Notes under the pieces: generated by a model | Told to the model about the DNA's origin: nothing | The model's database searches: none | Seen by the model: only the letters and a program-made list of their open reading frames with translations | In this document: positions 10,321 through 21,310 of the stretch, piece after piece | How the letters are laid out: each line of letters begins with the position of its first letter | Numbering within the stretch: position 1 is the first letter of the stretch | From: Neocallimastix lanati (nom. inval.) | Lineage: Eukaryota; Neocallimastigomycota; Neocallimastigomycetes; Neocallimastigales; Neocallimastigaceae | Assembly (NCBI GenBank): GCA_016946835.1 | Contig: JACVTC010000016.1 | Span: forward strand, 1,184,501 to 1,248,500 | Length of the DNA: 64,000 nt | Reading direction: 5' to 3' | Position numbers and translations under genes: made by a program

Positions 10321-10829
10321 CGGAGGAAAATAGTTTTATATAAAAACACTTAATTGATTTTAATAGTACATATATTTTTATTATTTTTTTTTTTTTTTTC
10401 CAAATGATTTTAAAATTTATTTCATTTTTTTTTTTTTTTATTTAATTTTTTTTTCCATATGATTTTAAAATTTATTTTATTTTTTTATTTTTTTTTCTTT
10501 TTTTTTTTTACTTAAATTTTAACTATCTTTAATTTTATTAGTAATTATCAAATTTTAAAAAGTTTATTAATCAATATTATTATTTATATATTTTAATATT
10601 ATTAATATCGAAATAAAAAATTATTATTATTATTTTATTACATTTTATTACATTAACAATAATTGAAGTATTACGTTTTAAATAATTAATTTTTGATGAA
10701 TACTATTAAAATTCTTAGAATATGATATTTAATTAATTTATATTATTATTAAAATTATAATTATCATATTTTTTATTTTTACTTTGTAAGAATTATTTTT
10801 AATAATAGAAGTAATGAGTACTATGAATA

Positions 10830-10935
10830 TTCCAATATATTATAGTGAAGAAAAAATTATTCACCATTAATTTATAATTATGATCATTATATTCTTATAG
10901 AATTTACATAGAAAAATTAAATTACTAATATTATC
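10830..10935 (+). promoter_or_regulatory. conserved upstream module of copy B
   Basis: ATTATGATCATTATATTC and ATAGAATTTACATAGAAAAA lie about 290-390 bp before the ATG of copy B. They mirror the module of copy A in the opposite orientation. Confidence 0.5.
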
Positions 10936-11119
10936 AAATATATTTTACAACGTGAATTTAGAATAAAAAAAAGTATAAATAGATAGTATTTTTACTTTAA
11001 TTTTATTTTATTTTTTTTCATATTCATTATTGATTTAATATTCAATAAGAAAATTATACCAAAACAAAAAAAAAAAAAATAAAAAAAAAGTATCATTAAA
11101 GCATAAACTTATTTAAACT

Positions 11120-11128
11120 TATAAATAG
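11120..11128 (+). promoter_or_regulatory. TATA box of copy B
   Basis: TATAAATAGAGGG lies about 100 bp upstream of the ATG, followed by a conserved leader containing ATACCAGAAACAAATTATTA. Confidence 0.7.
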
Positions 11129-11219
11129 AGGGAAAATAAACTTTTAAAAATAATTATTAATTTTATATATACCAGAAACAAATTATTAAAACAAACCAAG
11201 AATAATTAAATAAAAAAAA

Positions 11220-11732
11220 ATGTATCAAATGCCACAACCAGGAGGTGGTTTCCAACCATATCAACAAGGAGGATACCAAGAAGGATACCAAGGAGGAATG
11301 CCTCCTCCAGGTGCTTTTGCTAATGGAGGTTTCAATCCATATGGTAAATTTGGTAATGGTAATATCCAAAGTGAGAATGATGATGAATATGAATATGTTA
11401 CTGATGATGAAGGTGATTATATTGAAGATGAAAATGGTAATATCTTAACGATTGAAGAAGCTCAAAGCAGAGAATTAGTAGAACCAGCTGGTGATGGAAA
11501 ACGTGGAATTGGTAAAAAATTATTAATTGGAGGAGCAGTTCTTGGAGGACTTTGGGTTCTTAGAAGACAACTTAAGAAAAAGAAGAAGGTTAAGAACCAA
11601 AAGCCAGCAGCCGCTTCTTACAATCAACCACCACCACAAAATATTTATGGTCAACCTCAACAAGGCATGTATGGACAAAGTCTTTATGGTAATCAAAGAG
11701 GCCCAGGAAGTTTTGGTGGAGTAGCTTGGTGA
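11220..11732 (+). CDS. family copy B: Pro/Gly/Tyr-rich acidic protein with one hydrophobic helix
   Basis: At 170 residues, it has the same four-part layout as copy A. It is divergently paired with A across 2.05 kb. It differs from its sisters at otherwise constant positions: SRELVEP instead of SRGLVEP, GDGKRGIG instead of GDGERGIG, and KKVKNQK instead of KKVKKQK. The tail contains QNIYGQPQQGMYG and ends FGGVAW. The start is fixed by the conserved MYQMPQP and by the leader shared with D and G. The changes in the linker may reflect relaxed constraint, but the frame is open throughout and the promoter is intact. Function unknown. Confidence 0.88.
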   Translation: MYQMPQPGGGFQPYQQGGYQEGYQGGMPPPGAFANGGFNPYGKFGNGNIQSENDDEYEYVTDDEGDYIEDENGNILTIEEAQSRELVEPAGDGKRGIGKKLLIGGAVLGGLWVLRRQLKKKKKVKNQKPAAASYNQPPPQNIYGQPQQGMYGQSLYGNQRGPGSFGGVAW

Positions 11733-12021
11733 ATAATACAACATAAAAATTATAAATTTTCAATTTTTATAATTTTTCGAAATATCGAAAATCATTAATA
11801 AATTAAATATATATTAAATCTATAAATATTTATATATATTTTCTTAAAAAAATCGAAAATCTTTTTTGTTAAATCTTTTTTTATATTAATAATATTATAT
11901 AATAATTAATATTATTTATACCTTAATTATTAACGTAATGCATTCTTAAATTTTTTGCTATCTTTTATTTTACTTAATCATTTATATTTTATTTAAAATA
12001 TATATTTTTGAATAATGTTAC

Positions 12022-12053
<32 letters not shown>

Positions 12054-12245
12054 TTTAAAATCATATAAAATAATATAAATTTAAATATGTGTACTATTAA
12101 AATCAATTAAGTGTTTTTTATATAAAATTACAAATTTTAGAAAGTAATTATTAATAATTATGTCCTTTAATATATTGCACATATCCTTTTTTTTTTTTTT
12201 TTTTTTCATATATTGAATTAATTAAATTTTCTTATTTATTAATTT
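11733..12245. other. conserved 3' flank of copy B
   Basis: It contains AAAATATCGAAAATC-type motifs, TTTATACCTTAATTATTAAC and TTTTGCTATCTTTTATTTTA, which recur downstream of D and G and in the orphan block at 20.13 kb. No gene is seen. Confidence 0.6.
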
Positions 12246-12274
12246 ATATTAATGTAGTAAGACTGGCTAGCAGG

Positions 12275-12577
12275 GCCAATGCTTCTGAAGGAGAAGACCA
12301 TAATTTCTTTCAGATAGACAATTCAAACCCTAATCCATAAGGAGGTGAGGTTTCGTTGCATATGAACTTTTTTCTGAATTTATTTATACACTTATTTTTG
12401 ATTAATATTTTTTATTTCACGTTACTATTTCATTTATTATTATGTTCAAAATGGACAAATAATATTTATTTATTTTATTAATTCTGTGTTTTTTTATTTT
12501 TTATTAAAATTAAAAGTATTCATATATTTTATATAGGAATAAATAAATAAAGATTAAAGTTCCCAAATAATTGCGGC

Positions 12578-12590
<13 letters not shown>
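12275..12590 (+). repeat. REP repeat copy
   Basis: The forward copy carries GGCCAATGCTTCTGAAGG, TTTCAGATAGACAATTCAAA, AGGTGAGGTTTCGTTGC and TGGACAAATAATATTTATTT, and ends at ATTGCGGCT. It is followed by an A run of about 50 bases (to 12630). Confidence 0.7.
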
Positions 12591-12633
<43 letters not shown>

Positions 12634-12899
12634 AAATTTTATAATATATATAAATAATATTGATTAATAAACTTTTTTTAAATTTAAATTACTATTAAAT
12701 TAGATAATTTAATATAAATAGATAAATAAATAAATAGATAAATAAATAAATAAATAAAATTTTAAAATCATATAAAAAAAAATTAATATGTGTACCATTA
12801 AAATCAATAAAGTGCTTTTGTATAAAACTATTTTTCTCCATATGAATTGAATGAAAAAAAAAAAAATTATAAATTAAGTTAATTTTACTTAAATAATTT

Positions 12900-13215
12900 T
12901 TTACATCTGAATGAGAAGACCATAACTTCTTTCAGATAGTCAATTCAAACTCTAATCCAGAATAAGAATTCCTTTTAAACAGACATATTATAATCTGGAG
13001 ATGAGGTTCGTTGCATATGGATTTTTTGTATGAATTTATTTATATACTTTATTTCGTATATCGCTTTTATTTCACATTACTACTTAAAATATTTTTATGT
13101 TCAGATTGGACAAATAATATTTTTTATTTTTTATTAACTTTGTGTTTTAATAATATATATGTAATTAATTAATTAACAAATAAATAAATAAATAAATAAA
13201 TAAAATTAATTATTT
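12900..13215 (+). repeat. REP repeat copy
   Basis: The forward copy has the core AATCCAGAATAAGAATTCC and GGAGATGAGGTTCGTTGC, then TTTATTTCACATTACTACTT. It is nearly the same as the copy at 20995-21310 and the inverted copy at 17.6-17.98 kb. Confidence 0.7.
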
Positions 13216-13901
13216 TCATTTGTAATTATTAATTAAATTTTTTTAGGTAGATTCCACTGAATTGCTTTTAGATTTATTTAAAATATTTTAATTATTTAAA
13301 TTTATTATTATTATAAATAAATAGAATACATTATATAATTTAATTTTTTAATTTTATTTTATTTACTATTGTATTATTTAGTTTTTATTATAATAGTAAA
13401 AAATAAGAAAGTTTAATTAATTCTATATATGTAAAAAAAAAGATATGTACAATATATTAAATGACATAATTATTAACTATCACTTTTAAAATTTATAATT
13501 TTTATATTAAAACACTTAATTGATCTTAATAGTACACATATTCAAATTTTATATTTTTTTTTATATGATTTTAAAATTTATTAATTTTTTTTTTTTTTTA
13601 ATATTATTCAAAATATATATTATAAATAAAATATAAATGATTAAGTAAAATAAAAGATAGCAAAAATTTAAGAAAGCAATACGTTAATAATTAAGGTATA
13701 AATAATATTAATTAGATAATAATAATTAAATAATATTATTAATAAAAAAAAAGATTTAATAAAAAAGAATTTCGATTTTTTTTAAAAAAATATATATATA
13801 ATAGATTTAAAATATATTTAAAATTTCAATGATTTTCGATATTTTGAAAAATTATAAAGATTGAAAATTATATTTTTATGTTGTATTATTTTTTTTTTAA
13901 T

Positions 13902-14414
13902 TCACCAAGCTATTCCACCAAAACTTCCTGGGCCTCCTCTATTACCATAAAGACTTTGTCCATACATGCCTTGTTGAGGTTGACCATAAATATTTTGTGG
14001 TGGTGGTTGATTGTAAGAAGCGGCTGCTGGCTTTTGCTTCTTAACCTTCTTCTTTTTCTTAAGTTGTCTTCTAAGAACCCATAGTCCTCCAAGAACTGCT
14101 CCTCCAATTAATAATTTTTTACCAATTCCACGTTCTCCATCACCAGCTGGTTCTACTAATCCTCTGCTTTGAGCTTCTTCAATCGTTAAGATATTACCAT
14201 TTTCATCTTCAATATAATCACCTTCATCATCGGTAACATATTCATATTCATCATCATTCTCACTTTGGATATTACCATTACCAAATTTACCATATGGATT
14301 GAAACCTCCATTAGCAAAAGCACCTGGAGGAGGCATTCCTACTTGGTATCCTTCTTGGTATCCTCCTTGTTGATATGGTTGGAAACCACCTCCTGGTTGT
14401 GGCATTTGATACAT
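13902..14414 (-). CDS. family copy C: Pro/Gly/Tyr-rich acidic protein with one hydrophobic helix
   Basis: At 170 residues, it has the family layout. Differences from A are few: GYQVGMPP near residue 25, QNIYGQPQQ in the tail (as in B, D and F), GNRGGPGSFGG, and FGGIAW at the end. It is divergent from copy D. Its 5' neighbourhood (14415-15240) is almost base-for-base that of A, so A/B and C/D are halves of a 5.24-kb duplication. Its 3' flank instead resembles that of F (offset about 8.1 kb). Function unknown. Confidence 0.88.
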   Translation of the reverse strand: MYQMPQPGGGFQPYQQGGYQEGYQVGMPPPGAFANGGFNPYGKFGNGNIQSENDDEYEYVTDDEGDYIEDENGNILTIEEAQSRGLVEPAGDGERGIGKKLLIGGAVLGGLWVLRRQLKKKKKVKKQKPAAASYNQPPPQNIYGQPQQGMYGQSLYGNRGGPGSFGGIAW

Positions 14415-14506
14415 TTTTTTTTATTTAATTATTCTTTGTATGTATTAATAATTTGTTTCTGGTATATATAAAAATTAATAATTACTTTTAAAAGTTTATT
14501 TTTTCT

Positions 14507-14515
14507 CTATTTATA
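14507..14515 (-). promoter_or_regulatory. TATA box of copy C
   Basis: The minus strand reads TATAAATAGAG, about 95 bp upstream of the ATG, as in copy A. Confidence 0.65.
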
Positions 14516-14785
14516 AGTATTAATAAGTTTATATTTTAATAATTTTTATTTAGATTTTGACTTTGGTATATCTTTCTTATTGAATATTAAATCAATAATG
14601 AATAAAAAAAAAAATAAAATAAAATAAAATTAAAATAAAAATACTTTCAATTTATACTTTTTTTTTAATTCACATTTTAAAATATCTTGATAATATTAAT
14701 AATTTAATTTTTCTATGTAAATTCTATAAGCATATAATGATCATAATTATATATTAATAGAGAAAAAATTTTTTTCACTGTAATA

Positions 14786-14851
14786 TATTGGAATGTTCAT
14801 AGTATTTATTCTATTTTTAAAAATAGAATAAATACTATGAACATTCCAATA
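14786..14851. repeat. perfect 66-bp palindrome in the C/D divergent promoter region
   Basis: It is identical to the palindrome at 9544-9609, centred on CTATTTTT|AAAAATAG. Confidence 0.9.
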
Positions 14852-15174
14852 ACTTATAAAAAATATATATATGTATATATAAAAATATAATAATATTTAA
14901 AAATAATATTAATTAAATATCATATTCTAAGAATTTATAATGTAAAAATTATAATAATAAAATAAATTTTAAATGAAATGTATTACAATAATTATTGTAA
15001 TGTAATAAAATATAAAAAAGTAATAATAATTTTTAATATTGGTATTAATAATATAAATTATAAATCATAATAAATTTAAATAATTAAAAAAATTTAAATA
15101 AACAAAAACAATGATATAATAATTGATTAGTAGAATCTACCAAGAAAATTTTAATCATTATAAATGAAAATAAT

Positions 15175-15560
15175 AAATTTTATTTTTTTATTCATTTATT
15201 TTATTCATTTATTTTTACTTTATATATGTAATTATTGAGAACTTTAACTTTATTTATTTATTCATTTATTTATTAATTACATATATATTATTTAAAAACA
15301 CCAAGTTAATAAAAGCAATATTCAAAATATAGTCTACAAATAAATTCAAAAAAAAAAAAAAAAAAAAAAATACATATGTAACGAACATCACTTCCAGATT
15401 GATCGATGTCTGCTTAAAAAGTATTCTTATTCTGGATTAGATTTTGAATTGACTCTCTGAAGGAAGTTATAGTTTTTTCCTTCAGATGCAATAAATTGTT
15501 TAAGTAAAATTACTTTTATTTATAATTTTTTTTTTATTTATTTAATTCGCACGGAGGAAA
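15175..15560 (-). repeat. REP repeat copy
   Basis: This is the duplicate of the 9960-10320 copy (ACGAACATCACTTCCAGATT, then TTAGATTTTGAATTGACTC), differing at a few positions and in homopolymer lengths. Confidence 0.7.
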
Positions 15561-16354
15561 ATAGTTTTATATAAAAACACTTAATTGATTTTAATAGTAC
15601 ATATATTTTTATTATTATTTTTTTTTTTTTCCAAATGATTTTAAAATTTATTTCATTTTTTTTTTTTTTTTATTTAATTTTTTTTTCCATATGATTTTAA
15701 AATTTATTTTATTTTTTTATTTTTTTTTTTTTCTTTTTTTTTTTTACTTATATTTTAACTATCTTTAATTTTATTAGTAATTATCAAATTTTAAAAAGTT
15801 TATTAATTAATATTATTATTTATATATTTTAATATAATTAATATCGAAATAAAAAATTATTATTATTATTTTATTACATTTTATTACATTAACAATAATT
15901 GAAGTATTACGTTTTAAATAATTAATTTTTGATGAATACTATTAAAATTCTTAGAATATGATATTTAATTAATTTATATTATTATTAAAATTATAATTAT
16001 CATATTTTTTATTTTTACTTTGTAAGAATTATTTTTAATAATAGAAGTAATGAGTACTATGAATATTCCAATATATTATAGTGAAGAAAAAATTATTCAC
16101 CATTAATTTATAATTATGATCATTATATTCTTATAGAATTTACATAGAAAAATTAAATTACTAATATTATCAAATATATTTTACAATGTGAATTAGAATA
16201 AAAAAAAGCATAAATAGATAGTATTTTTACTTTAATTTTATTTTATTTTGTTCATATTCATTATTGATTTAATATTCAATAAGAAAATTATACCAAAACA
16301 AAAAAAAAAAAAAATAAAAAAAAAGTATCATTAAAGCATAAACTTATTTAAACT

Positions 16355-16363
16355 TATAAATAG
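16355..16363 (+). promoter_or_regulatory. TATA box of copy D
   Basis: TATAAATAGAGGG lies 100 bp before the ATG, identical to copy B. Confidence 0.7.
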
Positions 16364-16454
16364 AGGGAAAATAAACTTTTAAAAATAATTATTAATTTTA
16401 TATATACCAGAAACAAATTATTAAAACAAACCAAGAATAATTAAATAAAAAAAA

Positions 16455-16967
16455 ATGTATCAAATGCCACAACCAGGAGGTGGTTTCCAACCATATCAAC
16501 AAGGAGGATATCAAGAAGGATACCAAGGAGGAATGCCTCCTCCAGGTGCTTTTGCTAATGGAGGTTTCAATCCATATGGTAAATTTGGTAATGGTAATAT
16601 CCAAAGTGAGAGTGATGATGAATATGAATATGTTACTGATGATGAAGGTGATTATATTGAAGATGAAAATGGTAATATCTTAACAATTGAAGAAGCTCAA
16701 AGCAGAGGATTAGTAGAACCAGCAGGTGATGGAGAACGTGGAATTGGTAAGAAATTATTAATTGGAGGAGCAGTTCTTGGAGGACTTTGGGTTCTTAGAA
16801 GACAACTTAAGAAAAAGAAGAAGGTTAAGAAGCAAAAGTCAGCAACCACTTCTTACAATAAACCACCACCACAAAATATTTATGGTCAACCTCAACAAGG
16901 CATGTATGGACAAAGTCTTTATGGTAATCAAAGAGGCCCAGGAAGTTTTGGTGGAATAGCTTGGTGA
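16455..16967 (+). CDS. family copy D: Pro/Gly/Tyr-rich acidic protein with one hydrophobic helix
   Basis: At 170 residues, it has the family layout. It is the duplicate partner of B (offset 5,235 bp) but keeps the consensus GLVEPAGDGERGIG where B is changed. It has its own variant KSATTSYNKPPP in place of KPAAASYNQPPP, and ESDDEYEY in the acidic segment. It ends FGGIAW. The 5' leader with ATACCAGAAACAAATTATTA is the same as B's. Function unknown. Confidence 0.88.
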   Translation: MYQMPQPGGGFQPYQQGGYQEGYQGGMPPPGAFANGGFNPYGKFGNGNIQSESDDEYEYVTDDEGDYIEDENGNILTIEEAQSRGLVEPAGDGERGIGKKLLIGGAVLGGLWVLRRQLKKKKKVKKQKSATTSYNKPPPQNIYGQPQQGMYGQSLYGNQRGPGSFGGIAW

Positions 16968-17590
16968 ATAAAAAATAATAAAAAAATACAGCAATAAAAT
17001 TATAAATTTTCAATCTTTATAATTTTTCAAAATATCGAAAATCATTGAAATTTTAAATATATTTTAAATCTATTTTAAATCTATTTTATATATTTATTTT
17101 AAAAAAAATCGAAATTCTTTTTTATTAAATCTTCTTTTTTTTTTTTATTAATAATATTATTTAATTATTATTATCTATTTAATATTATTTATACCTTAAT
17201 TATTAACGTATTGCATTCTTAAAATTTTGCTATCTTTTATTTTACTTAATCATTTATATTTTATTTATAATATATTTTTGAATAATGTTACAAAAAAAAA
17301 TAAAAAAATAATAAAATTTAAAATCATATAAAGTGTTTTTATATAAAAATTATAAATTTTAAAAAGTGATAGTTAATAATTATGTCCTTTAATATATCTT
17401 TTTTTTTTTACATATACTGAATTAAACTTTCTTATTTTTTACTATTATAATAAAAACTAAATAATACATTAGTAGATAAAATAAAATTAAAAAAATTATA
17501 TAATATATTCTATTTATTTATAATAATAATAAATTTAAATAATTAAAATATTTTAAATAAACCTAAAAACCAAAAAAAATTTAATTAATA
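16968..17590. other. conserved 3' flank of copy D
   Basis: This has the same downstream block as B and G, with TTTATACCTTAATTATTAAC and TTTTGCTATCTTTTATTTTA. There is no gene. Confidence 0.6.
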
Positions 17591-17938
17591 ATTACAAATG
17601 AAAATAATTAATTTTATTTGTTTATTTATTTATTTATTAATTAATTAATTACATATATATTATTAAAACACAAAGTTAATAAAAAATAAAAAATAGTATC
17701 TGTCCAATTTGAGCATAAAAATATTTTAAGTAGTAATATGAAATAAAAGCGATATATGAAATAAAGTGTATAAATAAATTCAAACAAAAAAATCCATATG
17801 CAACGAACCTCATCTCCAGATTATAAGATGTCCGTTTAAAAGGAATTCTTATTCTGGATTAGAGTTTGAATTGAATATCTGAAAGAAAGTTATGGTCTTT
17901 TCCAACAGATGCAATAAATTATTTAAGTAAAATTAACT

Positions 17939-17971
<33 letters not shown>

Positions 17972-17985
17972 TTTTCATTTAATGC
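17590..17985 (-). repeat. REP repeat copy
   Basis: This reverse copy is among the most complete: AACGAACCTCATCTCCAGAT, TTATTCTGGATTAGAGTTTG and AATTGAATATCTGAAAG, preceded by AGTAATATGAAATAAAAGCG. Confidence 0.7.
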
Positions 17986-18189
17986 ATACTGAGAAAAATA
18001 GTTTTATACAAAAGCACTATATTGATTTTAATAGTACACATATTAATTTTTTTTTATATAATTTTAAAATTTTATTTATTTATTTATTTATTTATATTAA
18101 ATTATCTAATTTAATAGTAATTATTCAAATTTTAAAAAGTTTATTAATCAATATTATTTATATATATTATAAAATTTAACTTTTTTTTT

Positions 18190-18266
18190 TTTTATAGCCG
18201 CAATTATTGCGAACTTTAATCTTTATTTATTTATTTATTTATTAATTACATGAATATTTTATTTTA

Positions 18267-18298
<32 letters not shown>

Positions 18299-18490
18299 AC
18301 GGAATTAATAAAAAAAATATTGTTTGTTGAATAAGAACATAATAATATATAAAATAGTAACATGAAATAAAAAGTGATATTCAAAAATAAAGTGTATAAA
18401 TAAATTTAGAAAAAAGTTCATATGCAACGAACCTCATTTCCTAATTGATTAGGATTTGAATTGACTATTCACTACATTATTTGGTTTTAG
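18190..18490 (-). repeat. REP repeat copy
   Basis: It runs GCCGCAATTATTGCGAACTT, ATTAATTACATGAATATTTT, a long A tract, then ACGAACCTCATTTCC. It gives the uninterrupted form of the site into which the MULE went at 742/7291. Confidence 0.7.
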
Positions 18491-18600
18491 TTTTTATAAT
18501 AATAATAAATATATATATATATAATAAAAATGGAGATAGATTTGGTTTTAGTTTTTATAATAATAATAAATATATATATATATAATAAAAATGGAGATAG
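18480..18600. repeat. 60-bp tandem duplication
   Basis: Two successive copies of a unit that starts TTTGGTTTTAGTTTTTATAA and ends AAAATGGAGATAG. The matching region near copy A (7.99-8.05 kb) has one copy. Confidence 0.85.
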
Positions 18601-19185
18601 TTTTGATATAAGTTATATCAAAACTATCTCTAATTTTATTATATTTACTAATAGATTATTTAGTTTTTAAACAATAATAGTAGTAAATAAGTTTAACTTT
18701 ATATATGTAAAAAAAGATGTGCATAATATATTAAAAGGACATAATTACTAACAACTATTTTTAAAATTTGTAATATTTTATATAAAAACACTTAATTGAT
18801 TTTAATGGTACACATATTTAATTATATATATATATATAATATGATTTTAAAATTTATTAATTTTTTATTTTTTTCGTAACATTATTCAAAAATATCTTGT
18901 AAAATTGATATAAAAAGAAAAATAAAAGATAGCAAAATTTCATATAAGCATTACGTTAATAATTAAGGTATAAATAATATTAATTAGATAATAATGATTA
19001 AATAATATTATTAATAAAAAAAAAAAAGATTTAATAAAAAAGAATTTCGATTATTTTTTAAAAAATATATATAAATATTTATAGATTTAAGATATATTTA
19101 ATTTATTAATGATTTTCCGTATTTTGAAAAATTATAAATATTGAAAATTATAATTTTTATGTTGTATTTTTTTTTTTTTTTTAAT

Positions 19186-19698
19186 TCACCAAGCTATTCC
19201 ACCAAAACTTCCTGGGCCTCTTTGATTACCATAAAGACTTTGTCCATACATGCCTTGTTGAGTAGGACCATAAATATTTTTTGGTGGTGGTTGATTGTAA
19301 GAAGCGGCTGCTGGCTTTTGCTTCTTAACCTTCTTCTTTTTCTTAAGTTGTCTTCTAAGAACCCAAAGTCCTCCAAGAACTGCTCCTCCAATTAATAATT
19401 TCTTACCAATTCCACGTTCTCCATCACCTGCTGGTTCTACTAATCCTCTGCTTTGAGCTTCTTCAATCGTTAAGATATTACCATTTTCATCTTCAATATA
19501 ATCACCTTCATCATCAGTAACATATTCATATTCATCATCACTCTCACTTTGGATATTACCATTACCAAATTTACCATATGGATTGAAACCTCCATTAGCA
19601 AAAGCACCTGGAGGAGGCATTCCTCCTTGGTATCCTCCTTGGTATCCTCCTTGTTGATATGGTGGGTAACCACCTCCTGGTTGTGGCATTTGATACAT
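19186..19698 (-). CDS. family copy E: Pro/Gly/Tyr-rich acidic protein with one hydrophobic helix
   Basis: At 170 residues, it has the family layout. Its N-terminus is of the second subtype shared with copy G (GGGYPPYQQGGYQGGYQGG instead of GGGFQPYQQGGYQEGYQGG). The tail has PPPKNIYGPTQQ, where most copies have PPPQNIYG. It ends FGGIAW. Unlike A, C and F it has no intact divergent partner. Upstream lies the remnant of a deleted plus-strand copy. Function unknown. Confidence 0.88.
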   Translation of the reverse strand: MYQMPQPGGGYPPYQQGGYQGGYQGGMPPPGAFANGGFNPYGKFGNGNIQSESDDEYEYVTDDEGDYIEDENGNILTIEEAQSRGLVEPAGDGERGIGKKLLIGGAVLGGLWVLRRQLKKKKKVKKQKPAAASYNQPPPKNIYGPTQQGMYGQSLYGNQRGPGSFGGIAW

Positions 19699-19788
19699 TT
19701 TTTTTATTTAATTATTCTTGGTTTGTTTTAATAATTTGTTTCTAATATATATAAAATCAATAATTACTTTTAAAAGTTTATTTTTCCT

Positions 19789-19798
19789 CTATTTATTA
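19789..19798 (-). promoter_or_regulatory. variant TATA box of copy E
   Basis: The minus strand reads TAATAAATAGAGG where sister copies have TTATAAATAGAGG, at the usual distance (about 95 bp) from the ATG. Confidence 0.5.
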
Positions 19799-20039
19799 GT
19801 ATTTATAAGTTTATTTTTAATAATTTTTTTTTTTTTAGATTTTGACTTTGGTATAATTTTCTAATTGAATATTAAATCAATAATGAATATGAAAAAAAAA
19901 AATTAAAATAAAAAAGCTATCTATTTATACTTTTTTTTATTCTTAATTCACATTGTAAAATATATTTGATAATATTAGTAATTTAATTTTTCTATGTAAA
20001 TTCCATAAGCATATAATGATAATAATTATATATTAATAG

Positions 20040-20345
20040 AGAAAAAAATTTTTTCACTATAATATATTAGAATGTTCATAGTATTTATTCTATTTTTAAA
20101 AATAGTCCTTACCAAAAATATATATATATTATTTATACCTTAATTATTAGCGTATTGCATTCTTAAATTTTTGCTATCTTTTATTTTACTTAATCATTTA
20201 TATTTTATTTATTATATATTTTTGAATAATGTAACAAAAAAAAAAAAAAAAAAAAAATTAATAAAATTTAAAATCATATAAAAAAAATATAAAATTTGAA
20301 TATGTGTACTATTAAAATCAATTAAGTGTTTTTTATATAAAATTA
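20040..20345 (+). pseudogene. ghost of a deleted plus-strand family copy
   Basis: The half-palindrome arm of the divergent promoter (ATGTTCATAGTATTTATTCT, to about 20105) is joined to a 3' flank that otherwise follows plus-strand copies B, D and G. That flank contains TTATACCTTAATTATTAGCG, TTTTTGCTATCTTTTATTTT and GAATAATGTAACAAAA, and continues like 12000-12130. The coding region and the partner's promoter are absent. Position and orientation are exactly where a divergent partner of E is expected. Confidence 0.65.
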
Positions 20346-20369
20346 CAAATTTTGGGCCAATGCCTCTGA

Positions 20370-20665
20370 ATTTGTAATTTCTTTCAGATAGACAATTCAA
20401 ACCCTAATCCATAAGAAGGTGAGGTTTCGTTGTATATGAACTTTTTTCTGAATTTGTTTATACACTTATTTTTGATTAATATTTTTTATTTCACGTTAAT
20501 ATTTCATTTATTATTATGTTCAAATTGGACAAATAATATTTATTTATTTTACTAATTCTGTGTTTTTTTATTTTTTATTAAAATTAAAAGTATTCATATA
20601 TTTTATATAGGAATAAATAAATAAAGATTAAAGTTCGCAAATAATTGCGGCTATAAAAAAAAAAA
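20370..20665 (+). repeat. REP repeat copy
   Basis: The forward copy is nearly identical to 12290-12590 (TTTCAGATAGACAATTCAAA, CCATAAGAAGGTGAGGTTTC) and ends ATTGCGGCTATAAAA. It starts after a small deletion joining GGGCCAATGCCTCTGAA to the preceding flank. Confidence 0.7.
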
Positions 20666-20756
20666 AATTTGAAAAGTTTATTAATCAATATATAAAAATA
20701 ATATTGATTAATAAACTTTTTTTAAATTTGACACTATTGAATTAGATAATTTAATA

Positions 20757-20855
<99 letters not shown>

Positions 20856-20857
20856 AA
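20757..20857. repeat. TAAA microsatellite, about 100 bp
   Basis: A nearly perfect (AAAT)n tract. The copy at 12.72 kb has a much shorter, imperfect version at the same relative position. Confidence 0.95.
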
Positions 20858-20994
20858 TTTTAAAATCATATAAAAAAAAATTAATATGTGTACCATAAAT
20901 CAGTAAAGTGCTTTTGTATAAAACTATTTTTCTCCATATGAATTAAATGAAAAAAAAAAAAAAAAATTATAAATCAAGTTAATTTTACTTAAAT

Positions 20995-21310
20995 AATTTT
21001 TTTACATCTGAATGAGAAGACCATAACTTCTTTCAGATAGTCAATTCAAGCTCTAATCCAGAATAAGAATTCCTTTTAAACAGACATATTATAATCTGGA
21101 GATGAGGTTCGCTGCATATTGATTTTTTGTATGAATTTATTATACACTTTATTTCGTATATCGCTTTTATTTCATATTACTACTTAAAATATTTTTATGT
21201 TCATATTGGACAAGTAATATTTTTTATTTTTTATTAACTTTGTGTTTTAATAATATATATGTAATTAATTAATTAACAAATAAATAAATAAATAAATAAA
21301 ATTAATTATT
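20995..21310 (+). repeat. REP repeat copy
   Basis: It is almost the same as 12900-13215 (AATCCAGAATAAGAATTCC, GGAGATGAGGTTCGCTGC). It belongs to a segment shared with the 3' side of copy C. Confidence 0.7.
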
